NCBI RefSeq assembly: GCF_009296265.1
Contig: NZ_WBJS01000003.1
Coordinates: 310,001 to 374,000, forward strand
Origin: Thioclava sp. JE_KL1
GTDB taxonomy: Bacteria > Pseudomonadota > Alphaproteobacteria > Rhodobacterales > Rhodobacteraceae
Direction: 5' to 3'
Length of the DNA: 64,000 nt
The notes beneath the pieces are model-generated. The model worked only from the letters and a program-made list of their open reading frames with translations, did not search any database and was not told the origin of the DNA. The translations under genes and the position numbers were made by a program. Shown piece by piece: positions 18,020-26,577 of this stretch. Position 1 is the first letter of the stretch, and each line of letters begins with the position of its first letter.

Positions 18020-19102
18020 ATGACCGACATGGCTGATACGCTATTCTCCCCCACGAAACTCGGCGCGATCGAGATCGCCAACCGTTTCGTGATGGCCCCG
18101 CTGACCCGCAACCGCGCGCCCGATCTGCATCCGACCGACATGACGGTGGAATATTACCGCCAGCGCGCAGGCGCGGGTCTGATCATCACCGAAGGCACGC
18201 AGATCTCGCCGATGGGTCAGGGCTATGCCTGGACGCCGGGCATCTATAACGACGCGCAGGTCGCGGGCTGGAAGAAGGTCACCGAGGCCGTGCATGGCGC
18301 TGGCGGCAAGATCGTCGCGCAGATCTGGCATGTCGGCCGGATTTCGGTGCCGCAGCTTCTGGATGGGCGCGATCCGGTCGGTCCGTCGGCGATCTCGGCC
18401 GAGGCGAAAACCTTCGACGGTGAAGGCTTCGTCGCGACCACCACGCCCCATGCGCTGACGGTCGAAGAGATTGCCGCCACGGTCGAGGATTACCGCAACG
18501 CCGCGCGTAACGCGAAAGCCGCGGGCTTCGATGGCGTCGAAATCCACGCCGCGAATGGCTACCTGATCGACCAGTTCCTGCGCGACACCTCGAACAAACG
18601 CGAAGACGAATACGGCGGCTCGATCGAGAACCGCACCCGCTTCCTGCGCGAAGTCGTGGACGCGGTGACCGAGATCCTCGGCGCCGAACGTGTGGGCATC
18701 CGCCTCTCGCCCTGGTCGAACGCGAATAACGTCGGCATCGACAGCAACACGGCGGAGCTGTTCGGTGCGGTGGTCGATTTCCTCAACACCAAGCCGATGG
18801 CCTATGTCCACTTCGTCGAAGGCCAGACCGGCGGTCCGCGCGAATGGCCTGAGGACGGGATCGAGACGCTGCGTGCGAAGTCGAAAGCGCCCTATATCGC
18901 GAATAATGGCTACGACAAGGCGATGGCCGAAGCGGCGCTGAAAGAGGGCGCGGCGGCGGTGGCCTTCGGCAAGCTGTTCATCGCGAACCCGGACCTGCCG
19001 ACGCGCTTCGAGAAGGACGCGCCGCTCAACGAGCCGAACCCGGACACGTTCTACGGCGGCGGTGCTGAGGGCTATACGGATTATCCGTTCCTCGATGAAT
19101 GA
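18020..19102 (+). CDS. Old yellow enzyme family alkene reductase
   Basis: This 360-residue FMN oxidoreductase resembles NemA/N-ethylmaleimide reductase and reduces activated C=C bonds or nitro compounds using NAD(P)H. Family motifs are MAPLTRNRAP for FMN contact, VEIHAANGYLIDQFL with the substrate-anchoring His and Asn, and DEYGGSIENRTRF. The barrel ends VAFGKLFIANPDLP. The physiological substrate is unknown. No TetR-family NemR regulator is adjacent. Confidence 0.92.
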   Translation: MTDMADTLFSPTKLGAIEIANRFVMAPLTRNRAPDLHPTDMTVEYYRQRAGAGLIITEGTQISPMGQGYAWTPGIYNDAQVAGWKKVTEAVHGAGGKIVAQIWHVGRISVPQLLDGRDPVGPSAISAEAKTFDGEGFVATTTPHALTVEEIAATVEDYRNAARNAKAAGFDGVEIHAANGYLIDQFLRDTSNKREDEYGGSIENRTRFLREVVDAVTEILGAERVGIRLSPWSNANNVGIDSNTAELFGAVVDFLNTKPMAYVHFVEGQTGGPREWPEDGIETLRAKSKAPYIANNGYDKAMAEAALKEGAAAVAFGKLFIANPDLPTRFEKDAPLNEPNPDTFYGGGAEGYTDYPFLDE

Positions 19103-19103
19103 C

Positions 19104-19181
19104 GCAGGCCATTTCACCTGCTAAATAATTGATGCAGGCATTTTTACTTGCATATCTCCATGCGCAGGCATTATAACCTGC
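19104..19181. promoter_or_regulatory. Three-copy operator array upstream of satD
   Basis: Three 18-bp sites share the form GCAGG-N8-C(C/T)TGC. They are GCAGGCCATTTCACCTGC (19104-19121), GCAGGCATTTTTACTTGC (19134-19151) and GCAGGCATTATAACCTGC (19164-19181). Start-to-start spacing is exactly 30 bp twice, close to three helical turns. Site 2 overlaps the -35 region and site 3 contains the predicted -10 element. The array fills the whole gap between the old yellow enzyme and satD. Confidence 0.75.
19148..19177 (+). promoter_or_regulatory. Candidate satD promoter, leaderless
   Basis: TTGCAT (19148-19153) and TATAAC (19172-19177) are separated by 18 bp. Only 6 bp lie between the -10 element and the ATG at 19184, so transcription would begin at or next to the start codon. 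No ribosome binding site is present at that ATG. Both elements sit inside the operator repeats. Confidence 0.5.
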
Positions 19182-19183
19182 GC

Positions 19184-19789
19184 ATGGCTTATTTTTGCGT
19201 CCTCACCGGCGATATCGTCGCCTCGACCCGGCTCTCGGCGTCGGAGCTGAGCGCGGCGCTCGATGCGATCGAGGGCGCGGCGGCAGTACTCCGGCCCGCA
19301 CTGGGCGACACGGCTTTCGCCCGCAATCGCGGCGATGGCTGGCAGATCGCGATCACCGAGCCGCGCTATCAGGCAAGGCTGGCCGTGCTGATCGAGGCCG
19401 AGTTGCGCGCTCTGGGCGAGGCATTCTCGACCCGGATCGCGATTGCCGAGGGCGACGGCACACTGCCGCCCGATGGCGACCTGAACGGGGCATCAGGGCC
19501 GGTCTTCACCGCCTCGGGCCAACTACTCGATAGCTTGGAGGAGCCGCGCATCGCCCATGCTGCGGGCGGGCCGCTTGGCGCGGCACTGCGGCTGTTCGAT
19601 CACATCTCGGAAGACTGGACGCCGGCGCAGGCACGTGCGATCGCGCCGATGCTGCGCATCAAACCTCCGACCCAGACCGCCGCCGCATCCGAGATCGGCA
19701 TCACCCGGCAATCGCTGGCACAGGCCTTGGCAAGCGCGGCTTACCCGGCCATCGTGGAGGCTTTAGCGATGATCGAGGAGACCCCATGA
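19184..19789 (+). CDS. SatD family protein: cyclase-like domain plus C-terminal helix-turn-helix
   Basis: This 201-residue protein opens MAYFCVLTGDIVASTRL and continues with FARNRGDGWQIAI. The two Asp residues (D10 and D51) are arranged like the metal ligands of class III nucleotidyl cyclases; this comparison is my inference. Residues about 160-195 (TQTAAASEIGITRQSLAQAL) read as a helix-turn-helix. SatD proteins commonly neighbour DUF3307 proteins, as here by ATGA overlap. In-frame starts TTG 19148 and ATG 19160 exist, but 19184 fits the conserved N-terminus. Function is not established; autoregulation through the upstream array is plausible. Confidence 0.75.
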   Translation: MAYFCVLTGDIVASTRLSASELSAALDAIEGAAAVLRPALGDTAFARNRGDGWQIAITEPRYQARLAVLIEAELRALGEAFSTRIAIAEGDGTLPPDGDLNGASGPVFTASGQLLDSLEEPRIAHAAGGPLGAALRLFDHISEDWTPAQARAIAPMLRIKPPTQTAAASEIGITRQSLAQALASAAYPAIVEALAMIEETP

Positions 19790-20529
19790 TCGAGACTTTC
19801 GCGGCGCTTCTCTTCGCCCATGCCTTCACCGATTTCGCGTTTCAAAGCAGCGACATGGCGGTGAAGAAAGCCGGGCGTGACGGAGCGGCTCTGGCCGCGC
19901 ATATCGCGATCCTTGCGGGGCTGACGCTGTTGGTGGGGCTGCAGTTGAGCTGGGCGCTGATCGGGGTGCTGGCGCTGGTCGCCCTCAGCCATCTGGTGAT
20001 CGACATCGTCAAAAGCTTCGCGCCGCGCGAACAGGCCCTCGCCGCCTTCCTTGGCGATCAGACGGCCCATATCGCCGCGACTGCGCTGATCGCCACCGCC
20101 TTCCCGACGTTCTGGGCCAACTCGCTCTGGGTGAACCTCACTTGGCTCCCCGGCGCCCTGACGCTCGCCACCGGGTTATTGATCACCACCCGCGCGGGCG
20201 GCTTCGCGGTGGGGATGCTGATGGCGCAATACGAAAACGACGCCCCGCCTCCGGGCCTGCCCCAAGGCGGGCGGATGATCGGGCTGCTCGAGCGCGGGTT
20301 GATCTTTCTGCTGGTGCTGGCGGGTCAGCCCTCCGGCATCGGCTTTCTGATCGCGGCGAAGTCGATCCTGCGCTTCGAGGCGGTCTCCAAGGACGGGGCG
20401 AATCCAAAATCCGAATATGTGATCATCGGCACGCTGGCCTCTTTCGGCTGGGCGCTCGCCGCCTCTTACGCCACGCTCGCGCTTTTGGGACAGCTTCCGC
20501 CCCTTGGAATCCTGCCCGTCCCCGACTAA
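19786..20529 (+). CDS. DUF3307 membrane protein, SatD partner
   Basis: This 247-residue protein has several hydrophobic helices, including AAHIAILAGLTLLVGLQL, LIGVLALVALSHLVIDIV and RGLIFLLVLAGQPSGIGFL. The N-terminal half matches DUF3307, with His/Asp residues in SHLVIDIVK and DQTAHIAATAL. No enzymatic role is known. Its ATG overlaps the satD stop, so the two are translationally coupled and should be controlled together. Confidence 0.82.
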   Translation: MIETFAALLFAHAFTDFAFQSSDMAVKKAGRDGAALAAHIAILAGLTLLVGLQLSWALIGVLALVALSHLVIDIVKSFAPREQALAAFLGDQTAHIAATALIATAFPTFWANSLWVNLTWLPGALTLATGLLITTRAGGFAVGMLMAQYENDAPPPGLPQGGRMIGLLERGLIFLLVLAGQPSGIGFLIAAKSILRFEAVSKDGANPKSEYVIIGTLASFGWALAASYATLALLGQLPPLGILPVPD

Positions 20530-20553
20530 ATTACTCGGTGAAGGAGAGCCCCC

Positions 20554-20925
20554 ATGTTCAACGTCCCCGGACAAGACCCCGTCACCCTGACCGACGCCGC
20601 CGTCGCGCAGATCGCCAAGCTGATGTCGCGTGAAGACGCGGCGGGCTTCCGCATCGGCGTGAAGAAAGGGGGCTGCGCGGGCATGGAATACACGATGGAG
20701 GTCGCGGCCGAAGCCGGGCCGATGGATATCGTCGTCGAGAAGGGCCCTGCCCGAGTGCTGATCGCGCCGATGGCGCAGATGTTCATGCTGGGCACCGAGA
20801 TCGACTACGAGACCGGCCTTCTGGAATCGGGCTTCAAGTTCCGCAATCCGAACGTGGTCGACGAATGCGGCTGCGGCGAGTCGATCAAGTTCGCCGATAT
20901 GGAAGCCCTCCAGACCAACGGCTAA
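20554..20925 (+). CDS. IscA/ErpA-type iron-sulfur cluster carrier
   Basis: This 123-residue A-type carrier passes Fe-S clusters to apoproteins. The three conserved cysteines are present, one in VKKGGCAGMEY and two in DECGCGESI. The family opening VTLTDAAVAQI is visible. The ribosome site GAAGGAGA precedes the ATG. It is not in a suf or isc operon here, and the exact name (IscA, SufA or ErpA) cannot be settled by reading. Confidence 0.9.
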   Translation: MFNVPGQDPVTLTDAAVAQIAKLMSREDAAGFRIGVKKGGCAGMEYTMEVAAEAGPMDIVVEKGPARVLIAPMAQMFMLGTEIDYETGLLESGFKFRNPNVVDECGCGESIKFADMEALQTNG

Positions 20926-21014
20926 GTCTCGCCCCCCGCGCCAATTTGCCCTTTGCGAGGCTGCGCCCCCTGCCCTAATGTCGGCCGCAACGACATCAGG
21001 GAGAATAATCGCAC

Positions 21015-21758
21015 ATGCGCAAGAAACTGGCCGCCGGCAATTGGAAGATGAACGGGCTCAAGAGCAATCTGGGCGAGGTCACGGCGCTGACCGAAGCGCA
21101 CCCGTCCCCCGCCTGTGACGTGCTCCTGTGCCCGCCCGCGACGCTGATCGGCGCGATGGCCGAGGCGGCAGGCGGCAAGCTCGCGGTCGGCGGGCAGGAT
21201 TGCCACATGAACGAGAGCGGCGCGCATACGGGCGACATCTCGGCGCAGATGATTGCGGATGCGGGTGGCTCTTATGTCATCGTCGGCCATTCGGAGCGTC
21301 GTGCGGACCACCATGAAAGCGATCTGATCGTGCGCGCCAAGGCCGAGGCGGCGATTGGCGCAGGTCTGATCGCGGTGATCTGTGTGGGCGAAACAGAGGC
21401 GCAGCGCGACGGCGAGCAGACGCTCGACGTGATCGGCGAACAGCTTGCGGGCTCCGTCCCCGATGGCGCGACGGCCGCCAATTGCGTGATCGCCTATGAA
21501 CCCGTCTGGGCGATCGGCACGGGCCGCACGCCGACGCTGGAGCAGATCGCCGAGGTGCATGACTTCATGCGCAACACGCTGGTCGCGCGCTTCGCAGACG
21601 CGGGCAACGGGATGCGTCTGCTCTATGGCGGGTCGGTCAAACCTTCCAATGCGGAAGAGATTTTCGCGACCTCCAACGTCGATGGCGCGTTGGTGGGCGG
21701 GGCCTCGCTCAAGGCCAGCGATTTCGGCGCGATCATCGCGGCACTGGACGCAAGCTGA
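21015..21758 (+). CDS. tpiA: Triose-phosphate isomerase
   Basis: This 247-residue glycolytic enzyme interconverts dihydroxyacetone phosphate and glyceraldehyde 3-phosphate. It shows AAGNWKMNG with the catalytic Lys, VGHSERR with His, [11 protein letters not shown] with the general-base Glu, and the phosphate loop [10 protein letters not shown]. Length is standard. AGGGAGAA precedes the ATG. Confidence 0.97.
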   Translation: MRKKLAAGNWKMNGLKSNLGEVTALTEAHPSPACDVLLCPPATLIGAMAEAAGGKLAVGGQDCHMNESGAHTGDISAQMIADAGGSYVIVGHSERRADHHESDLIVRAKAEAAIGAGLIAVICVGETEAQRDGEQTLDVIGEQLAGSVPDGATAANCVIAYEPVWAIGTGRTPTLEQIAEVHDFMRNTLVARFADAGNGMRLLYGGSVKPSNAEEIFATSNVDGALVGGASLKASDFGAIIAALDAS

Positions 21759-21797
21759 GCCAAGTCCCGCTCCGGCCCACGGAGGCCGCAGACACAA

Positions 21798-21829
21798 GGG
21801 CCGCGCCGCTTTTCAACGCCGCGCGGCCC
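21798..21829 (+). terminator. GC-rich hairpin after tpiA
   Basis: GGGCCGCGC and GCGCGGCCC form a perfect 9-bp stem around a 14-base loop. There is no U-tract, so it may be a Rho-assisted 3' end or an RNA-stability hairpin rather than a true intrinsic terminator. Confidence 0.4.
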
Positions 21830-21908
21830 ACGCAATTTCCCCCGCGCCGCCTTGCGGGCGCCGCCCCGATCTCGTATCACGCGGGCCAAGCTTTCAAGAG
21901 GATGACAG

Positions 21909-23033
21909 ATGCGCGCCGAGACGCAGAACACCGTCGAACAGATCCGCAAGTCCCTGACCTTGCTGGGCCAGCGGATGGACCTCGAGACCGCGCCGCACCG
22001 GATCGAGGAATTCAACGCGATGATCGAAGACCCCACCCTGTGGGACGATCAGGCGCGCGCGCAGAAACTGATGCGCGACCGGCAGCAACTGATGGACAAG
22101 TTCGAAACCTATAACCGGATCAAGCAGGATCTGGAGGACAATGTCGAACTGATCGAGATGGGCGAGATGGAAGACGACGAGGAAGTCGTCTCCGAGGCCG
22201 AAGCCTCGCTGGCCGCGCTGAAAGAGACCGCCGCGTCGAAAGAGCTCGAAGCGCTGCTCGACGGTGAGGCGGATGCGAATGACACGTTCCTCGAGATCAA
22301 CGCGGGCGCGGGTGGCACGGAGGCCTGCGACTGGGCCTCGATGCTGCAGCGGATGTATGTCCGCTGGGCCGAGAAACGCGGCTACGAGGTCGAGTTGCAA
22401 TCCGAAGAACCGGGCGCCGAGGCCGGGATCAAATCCTGCGCCTACAAGATTTCCGGTCCCAACGCCTATGGCTGGCTGAAATCGGAATCGGGCGTGCACC
22501 GCCTCGTGCGGATTTCGCCCTTCGGCAAGGGCACGCGCGAGACCTCGTTTGCGTCGGTCTGGGTCTATCCGGTGGTCGACGACAATATCGAGATCGAGGT
22601 GAACCCCGCCGATATCCGCATCGACACGTTCCGCTCTTCGGGGGCTGGCGGTCAGCACGTCAACACGACCGACTCGGCGGTGCGGATCACCCACCACCCG
22701 ACCGGGATCGTGGTTACAAGTTCCGAGAAGTCGCAGCACCAGAACCGCGATATCGCGATGAAAGCGCTGAAATCGCGGCTCTATCAGATGGAGCTGGAAA
22801 AGCGCACCGCGGCGATCAACGAGGCCCACGAGAACAAGGGCTCGGCCGGCTGGGGCAACCAGATCCGGTCTTACGTTCTGCAGCCCTACCAGATGGTGAA
22901 GGACCTGCGCACGCAGTACGAGACCTCGGACACGCAGGGCGTACTCGACGGCGATCTCGACGGGTTCATGGCGGCGACGCTGGCGCTTGGCCTCGAAGGC
23001 AAGTCCCGCGCTGACGCGCAAGCGGAGAGCTGA
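21909..23033 (+). CDS. prfB: Peptide chain release factor 2
   Basis: This 374-residue factor recognises UGA and UAA. The GGQ motif lies in [17 protein letters not shown] and the domain order matches RF2. The gene reads through as one frame from ATG 21909; the in-frame UGA programmed frameshift used by many bacteria to autoregulate RF2 is absent. AAGAGGATGA upstream provides the ribosome site. A P-loop protein follows 6 bp later. Confidence 0.95.
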   Translation: MRAETQNTVEQIRKSLTLLGQRMDLETAPHRIEEFNAMIEDPTLWDDQARAQKLMRDRQQLMDKFETYNRIKQDLEDNVELIEMGEMEDDEEVVSEAEASLAALKETAASKELEALLDGEADANDTFLEINAGAGGTEACDWASMLQRMYVRWAEKRGYEVELQSEEPGAEAGIKSCAYKISGPNAYGWLKSESGVHRLVRISPFGKGTRETSFASVWVYPVVDDNIEIEVNPADIRIDTFRSSGAGGQHVNTTDSAVRITHHPTGIVVTSSEKSQHQNRDIAMKALKSRLYQMELEKRTAAINEAHENKGSAGWGNQIRSYVLQPYQMVKDLRTQYETSDTQGVLDGDLDGFMAATLALGLEGKSRADAQAES

Positions 23034-23039
23034 TCGCGA

Positions 23040-23585
23040 ATGGCGGCGCGGGTTCATATTACCGGCGCCGCGGGTTCGGGCACATCTTCGCTGGGGGAAC
23101 GTCTGGCCGACCGGCTGGGCGTCACCCATCTCGACACCGATCAGTTCTACTGGGCCGAGAGCGACCCGCCCTACACCGTCAAACGCCGCCCCGCTGAACG
23201 ACTGGCGCTGATGGAGGCGGCGAAAGAGCCGGAGGGCTGGGTGATCTCCGGTTCGCTCGACGGCTGGGGGGAGCCCGCCATCGCAGGCGCCGACCTGATT
23301 GTCTTTCTCACCGCTCCCACACCGATCCGCCTTGCGCGCCTGCGCAAGCGCGAGGCGGCGCGCTTCGGCAACCGTATCCGCAAGGGCGGCGACATGGAGG
23401 CCAATCACGGCTCCTTCCTGACCTGGGCTGCGGGCTATGACGATCCCTATTTCTCTGGGCGCTCGCTCAGCCGCCATCACGAATGGCTGGCGGGCCGGTC
23501 CGAGCCGGTGCTGGAGCTGTCGGGCACCCGTCCGCTGGATGATCTGCTGGCGGAGTGCGTTGTCGCGCTTGGAATGAAACCCTGA
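23040..23585 (+). CDS. P-loop NTPase / kinase-like protein
   Basis: This 181-residue protein has a Walker A loop GAAGSGTSSLGERLA at residues about 7-21 and the adenylate-kinase-like continuation LGVTHLDTDQFYW. LIVFLTAPTPIRLARLRKRE resembles the lid region of small-molecule kinases. The substrate is not predictable. It starts 6 bp after prfB, so it probably shares that transcript. Confidence 0.78.
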   Translation: MAARVHITGAAGSGTSSLGERLADRLGVTHLDTDQFYWAESDPPYTVKRRPAERLALMEAAKEPEGWVISGSLDGWGEPAIAGADLIVFLTAPTPIRLARLRKREAARFGNRIRKGGDMEANHGSFLTWAAGYDDPYFSGRSLSRHHEWLAGRSEPVLELSGTRPLDDLLAECVVALGMKP

Positions 23586-23621
23586 ACGGTTTTGGCGCGT
23601 ATCCTCTCCAGTAGCGAGAGG

Positions 23622-24368
23622 ATGAGCACCGTGGAGTTCAAGGACAAACGCATCTGGATCATGGGCGCGAGCTCGGGCATCGGGCAAGCGCTGGCGCGCG
23701 AACTGGCTACGCGCGGGGCGCGGCTGGTGCTGTCGGCCCGCTCGGTCGAGCCGCTGGACGCGCTGAAGGCGGAACTGGGTCAGGGCGAAGTCGTGCCCTG
23801 CGACGTCTCCGATCCCGAAAGCCTCGACGATGCGCGCGGCGAGATCCTCACCCACGGGCCGCTGGACGCGATGATCATCACCGCGGCGCTCTACGATCCC
23901 GGCCGCGTCGATGAAATCGAGCGCGATGCGGCACGCAAGCTGGTGGAGGTTAACCTGCTCGGCACGCTGTGGTTCGCGCAGGCCGCTCCCGGCTTGCTGC
24001 GCGAAGGTGGGCAATTGGTGATCTTCGGCTCGGTCGCGGGCATCTTCGGCCTGCCGAAAGGCCAGCTCTACTCAGCCTCGAAAGCCGCCGTGATCAACCT
24101 CGTCGAGAGCCTGCGCGTGGAATATGCGCCCGCGATTGACGTGCGCCTGATCTCTCCCGGTTTCGTGAAGACTCGCCTGACGGAGAAGAACGATTTCGCC
24201 ATGCCCTTCATGATCGAGGCCGACGACGCCGCCCGCCGCATTGCCGACGGGCTGGCCAAGGACCGCTTCGAGACCCACTTCCCCCGCCGCCTCACATGGC
24301 AGCTCAAGCTATTGAAACGACTACCTTATGCGCTGTCGCTGCGGCTGACGAAACGGATGGGCGGCTGA
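23622..24368 (+). CDS. Short-chain dehydrogenase/reductase
   Basis: This protein of about 248 residues is a classical SDR: the nucleotide-binding MGASSGIGQALA near the N-terminus, the catalytic Ser in VIFGSVAGIFG and the YSASK motif. The ITAALYDPG segment replaces the usual NNAG loop. The substrate is unknown. The start is uncertain: ATG 23622 is almost touching GCGAGAGG, while GTG at 23631 has better spacing to it. Confidence 0.85.
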   Translation: MSTVEFKDKRIWIMGASSGIGQALARELATRGARLVLSARSVEPLDALKAELGQGEVVPCDVSDPESLDDARGEILTHGPLDAMIITAALYDPGRVDEIERDAARKLVEVNLLGTLWFAQAAPGLLREGGQLVIFGSVAGIFGLPKGQLYSASKAAVINLVESLRVEYAPAIDVRLISPGFVKTRLTEKNDFAMPFMIEADDAARRIADGLAKDRFETHFPRRLTWQLKLLKRLPYALSLRLTKRMGG

Positions 24369-24474
24369 GCCTCGCGGCGACGCAGCGCGCAATTCTCTGG
24401 ACAGATCACGCCCGCGTGACGCAACGTGAAGTTGCGGGCCTTGGGGAGAGGGCCCTCAGTCAGGGAGAATACAC

Positions 24475-25248
24475 ATGCAAACGATCGCGTCGCCGCCCTC
24501 CGAGGTGCCGCATATCCGCGACCTTCAGGTCTCGGAAATACCAGACATCCTGAAGGCAGGATGGAACGATTTCAAACGCGCCCCGGCCTTCGGGCTGATG
24601 TTTTCGGGCTTCTACGTGCTCGGTGGCATCGTGCTCTGGACCGTATTCGCAGCCCAGGGCGAGGAATGGTGGCTGATCCCCTTCGCGCTCGGCTTTCCGC
24701 TGCTCGCGCCCTTTGCCGCGATGGGTCTCTACACCGTCAGTCGTAGGCTGGAAGCTCAAGAGCCGCTGGTCTGGCGTGAGGTGATCGCCTGCTGCGTTTC
24801 CGAGAAAGATCGCCAGACGCCCTCGATGGCGATGTTGATCCTGATGATGTTCATGTTCTGGGTCTTCGTGGCCCACACGACCTTCGCGCTGTTCATGGGG
24901 CTGTCGGCCTTCACCAATGTCTCCAGCTCGCCCGAAATCCTGTTGACCGGTAACGGGCTGATGATGCTGACGATCGGCTCTGCGATCGGGGCGGCCTTCG
25001 CGGCGATCCTGTTTTCCTTCACCGTGGTCGGCCTGCCGCTAATCATGGATCGCGAAATCGACATCATCACCGCCATCCTCACCTCGATGCGGGCAGTCGC
25101 CGCCAACCCGGTCTCGATGGCGATCTGGGGCATGGTGATCGCGGCAAGCCTGTTCATCGGGATGCTGCCGGTCTTTCTTGGCCTGTTCATCGTGTTGCCG
25201 GTGCTGGGCCATGCCAGCTGGCACATGTATCGCCGCCTGACGGCCTGA
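24475..25248 (+). CDS. DUF2189 integral membrane protein
   Basis: This 257-residue protein has a short cytoplasmic N-terminus (VPHIRDLQVSEIPDILKAGW) followed by about six hydrophobic helices such as LMFSGFYVLGGIVLW and IGMLPVFLGLFIVLPVLGHA. It matches DUF2189, whose function is unknown. CAGGGAGAA is the ribosome site. A perfect terminator follows. Confidence 0.82.
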   Translation: MQTIASPPSEVPHIRDLQVSEIPDILKAGWNDFKRAPAFGLMFSGFYVLGGIVLWTVFAAQGEEWWLIPFALGFPLLAPFAAMGLYTVSRRLEAQEPLVWREVIACCVSEKDRQTPSMAMLILMMFMFWVFVAHTTFALFMGLSAFTNVSSSPEILLTGNGLMMLTIGSAIGAAFAAILFSFTVVGLPLIMDREIDIITAILTSMRAVAANPVSMAIWGMVIAASLFIGMLPVFLGLFIVLPVLGHASWHMYRRLTA

Positions 25249-25270
25249 AACCGAGGCGAGGTTTTCCGAA

Positions 25271-25294
25271 GGGGCGCGATTTTCGCGCCCCTTT
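25271..25294 (+). terminator. Intrinsic terminator after the DUF2189 gene
   Basis: GGGGCGCGA-TTT-TCGCGCCCC is a perfect 9-bp stem followed by TTT. It separates the DUF2189 gene from the LexA-controlled operon. Confidence 0.75.
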
Positions 25295-25306
25295 GTCATG
25301 GATTTA

Positions 25307-25335
25307 TTGAAAGGCGAAAAATGTGAACATATAGT
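25307..25335 (+). promoter_or_regulatory. Promoter of the radical SAM-UdgX operon
   Basis: TTGAAA (25307-25312) and TATAGT (25330-25335) are spaced by 17 bp, one of the best sigma70-type matches in the window. Six bases separate the -10 from the ATG at 25342, so the mRNA would be leaderless. The LexA box covers the -10 element. Confidence 0.65.
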
Positions 25336-25339
25336 GAAC
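25325..25339 (+). promoter_or_regulatory. LexA (SOS) box of the radical SAM-UdgX operon
   Basis: GAAC-ATATAGT-GAAC is the complement of GTTC-N7-GTTC, the direct-repeat LexA operator established for Rhodobacter and other alphaproteobacteria. It overlaps the -10 element, an ideal position for repression. Confidence 0.75.
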
Positions 25340-25341
25340 AC

Positions 25342-26577
25342 ATGACAAGAATGACCCTCGATCAGAAACTGGCGATCCTCTCGGATGCGGCGAAATACGA
25401 TGCCTCCTGCGCGTCGAGCGGGGGGCAAAGGCGCGACTCCAAGGATGGCAAGGGGATCGGCTCGGTCACAGGCTCCGGCATCTGTCACGCCTACACGCCG
25501 GACGGGCGCTGCATCAGCCTGCTGAAGATCCTGATGACGAATTTCTGCATATACGACTGCGCCTATTGCGTGAACCGGGTCAGTTCGAACGTCACCCGCG
25601 CGCGGTTCTCGCCTGAGGAAGTCGTGACCCTCACGCTGGAATTCTACCGCCGCAACTATATCGAGGGGCTGTTCCTCTCCTCCGGCATCATCCGCTCGCC
25701 CGACGACACGATGACCGACATGGTGCGGATCGCGAAGCTCCTGCGGGTGGAGCATAATTTCCGCGGCTATATCCATCTGAAAACCATCCCCGATGCCGCG
25801 CCCGAACTGATCGAGGAGGCCGGGCTTTACGCCGACCGCCTCTCGATCAATGTCGAACTGCCGACCGACCGCGCGGTGCAGGACTACGCCCCCGAGAAGG
25901 ATCCCGCCCAAATCCGCCGCGCGATGGGCGATGTGCGGCTGCTGCGCGACGCCCGCAAGGAACGCAGCTTCACCGGCAAGCGCCCTCCGAAATTCGCGCC
26001 CGCCGGGCAATCGACGCAGATGATCGTCGGCGCGGACGGGGCGAATGACACCACGATCCTGAAGACCTCGACGCGGCTCTATTCGAGCTATGCGCTCAAG
26101 CGCGTCTATTACTCCGCCTTCTCGCCGATCCCCGACAGTTCCGCCGCCCTGCCCCTGATCAAACCGCCCTTGATGCGCGAGCATCGGCTCTATCAGGCGG
26201 ATTGGCTGCTACGCTTTTATGGCTTCGACGTGGACGAGATTTCGCAAGGCGCGACCGACGGCAATCTCGATCTGACGGTCGACCCAAAGCTCGCCTGGGC
26301 GCTGGCGAACCGGCATCTGTTTCCGCTCGACGTGAACCGGGCCGAGCGCGAGATGCTGCTGCGGGTACCGGGGCTGGGGGTGAAGACGGTGGGTCGGGTG
26401 CTGGCGACGCGCCGCCATCGGACGCTGCGCTACGAGGATCTGCGCCGGATGGGGGCGAACCTGAAGCAGGCGAAACCCTTCATCACGCTGCTGGACTGGC
26501 ACCCGCGTGCGCTGACCGATGCGGCAGACCTGCGCGCCCGTTTCGCCCCACCACCGCAGCAGTTGCAGCTGCTGTGA
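25342..26577 (+). CDS. Putative DNA modification/repair radical SAM protein
   Basis: This 411-residue protein has the 4Fe-4S motif C69-x3-C73-x2-C76 (NFCIYDCAYCVNR). It ends with a helix-hairpin-helix DNA-binding motif (LLRVPGLGVKTVGRVLATR, roughly residues 335-353). This matches a family annotated as a putative DNA modification/repair radical SAM protein, which occurs next to UdgX. The chemistry is unknown. No ribosome site precedes ATG 25342; an in-frame ATG lies at 25351. The stop overlaps the udgX start, so the pair is co-translated. Confidence 0.88.
   Translation: MTRMTLDQKLAILSDAAKYDASCASSGGQRRDSKDGKGIGSVTGSGICHAYTPDGRCISLLKILMTNFCIYDCAYCVNRVSSNVTRARFSPEEVVTLTLEFYRRNYIEGLFLSSGIIRSPDDTMTDMVRIAKLLRVEHNFRGYIHLKTIPDAAPELIEEAGLYADRLSINVELPTDRAVQDYAPEKDPAQIRRAMGDVRLLRDARKERSFTGKRPPKFAPAGQSTQMIVGADGANDTTILKTSTRLYSSYALKRVYYSAFSPIPDSSAALPLIKPPLMREHRLYQADWLLRFYGFDVDEISQGATDGNLDLTVDPKLAWALANRHLFPLDVNRAEREMLLRVPGLGVKTVGRVLATRRHRTLRYEDLRRMGANLKQAKPFITLLDWHPRALTDAADLRARFAPPPQQLQLL

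Noticed and set aside
21894-24014. A 706-codon open frame on the minus strand opposite prfB and its neighbours
   Set aside because: High GC content leaves long antisense frames. The plus strand has clear conserved families here, and the antisense protein is His/Arg-rich with no recognisable motif.
26202-26577. An in-frame 125-codon extension upstream of udgX
   Set aside because: It overlaps the radical SAM gene in another frame; udgX similarity begins at the ATG at 26577, coupled to the upstream stop.
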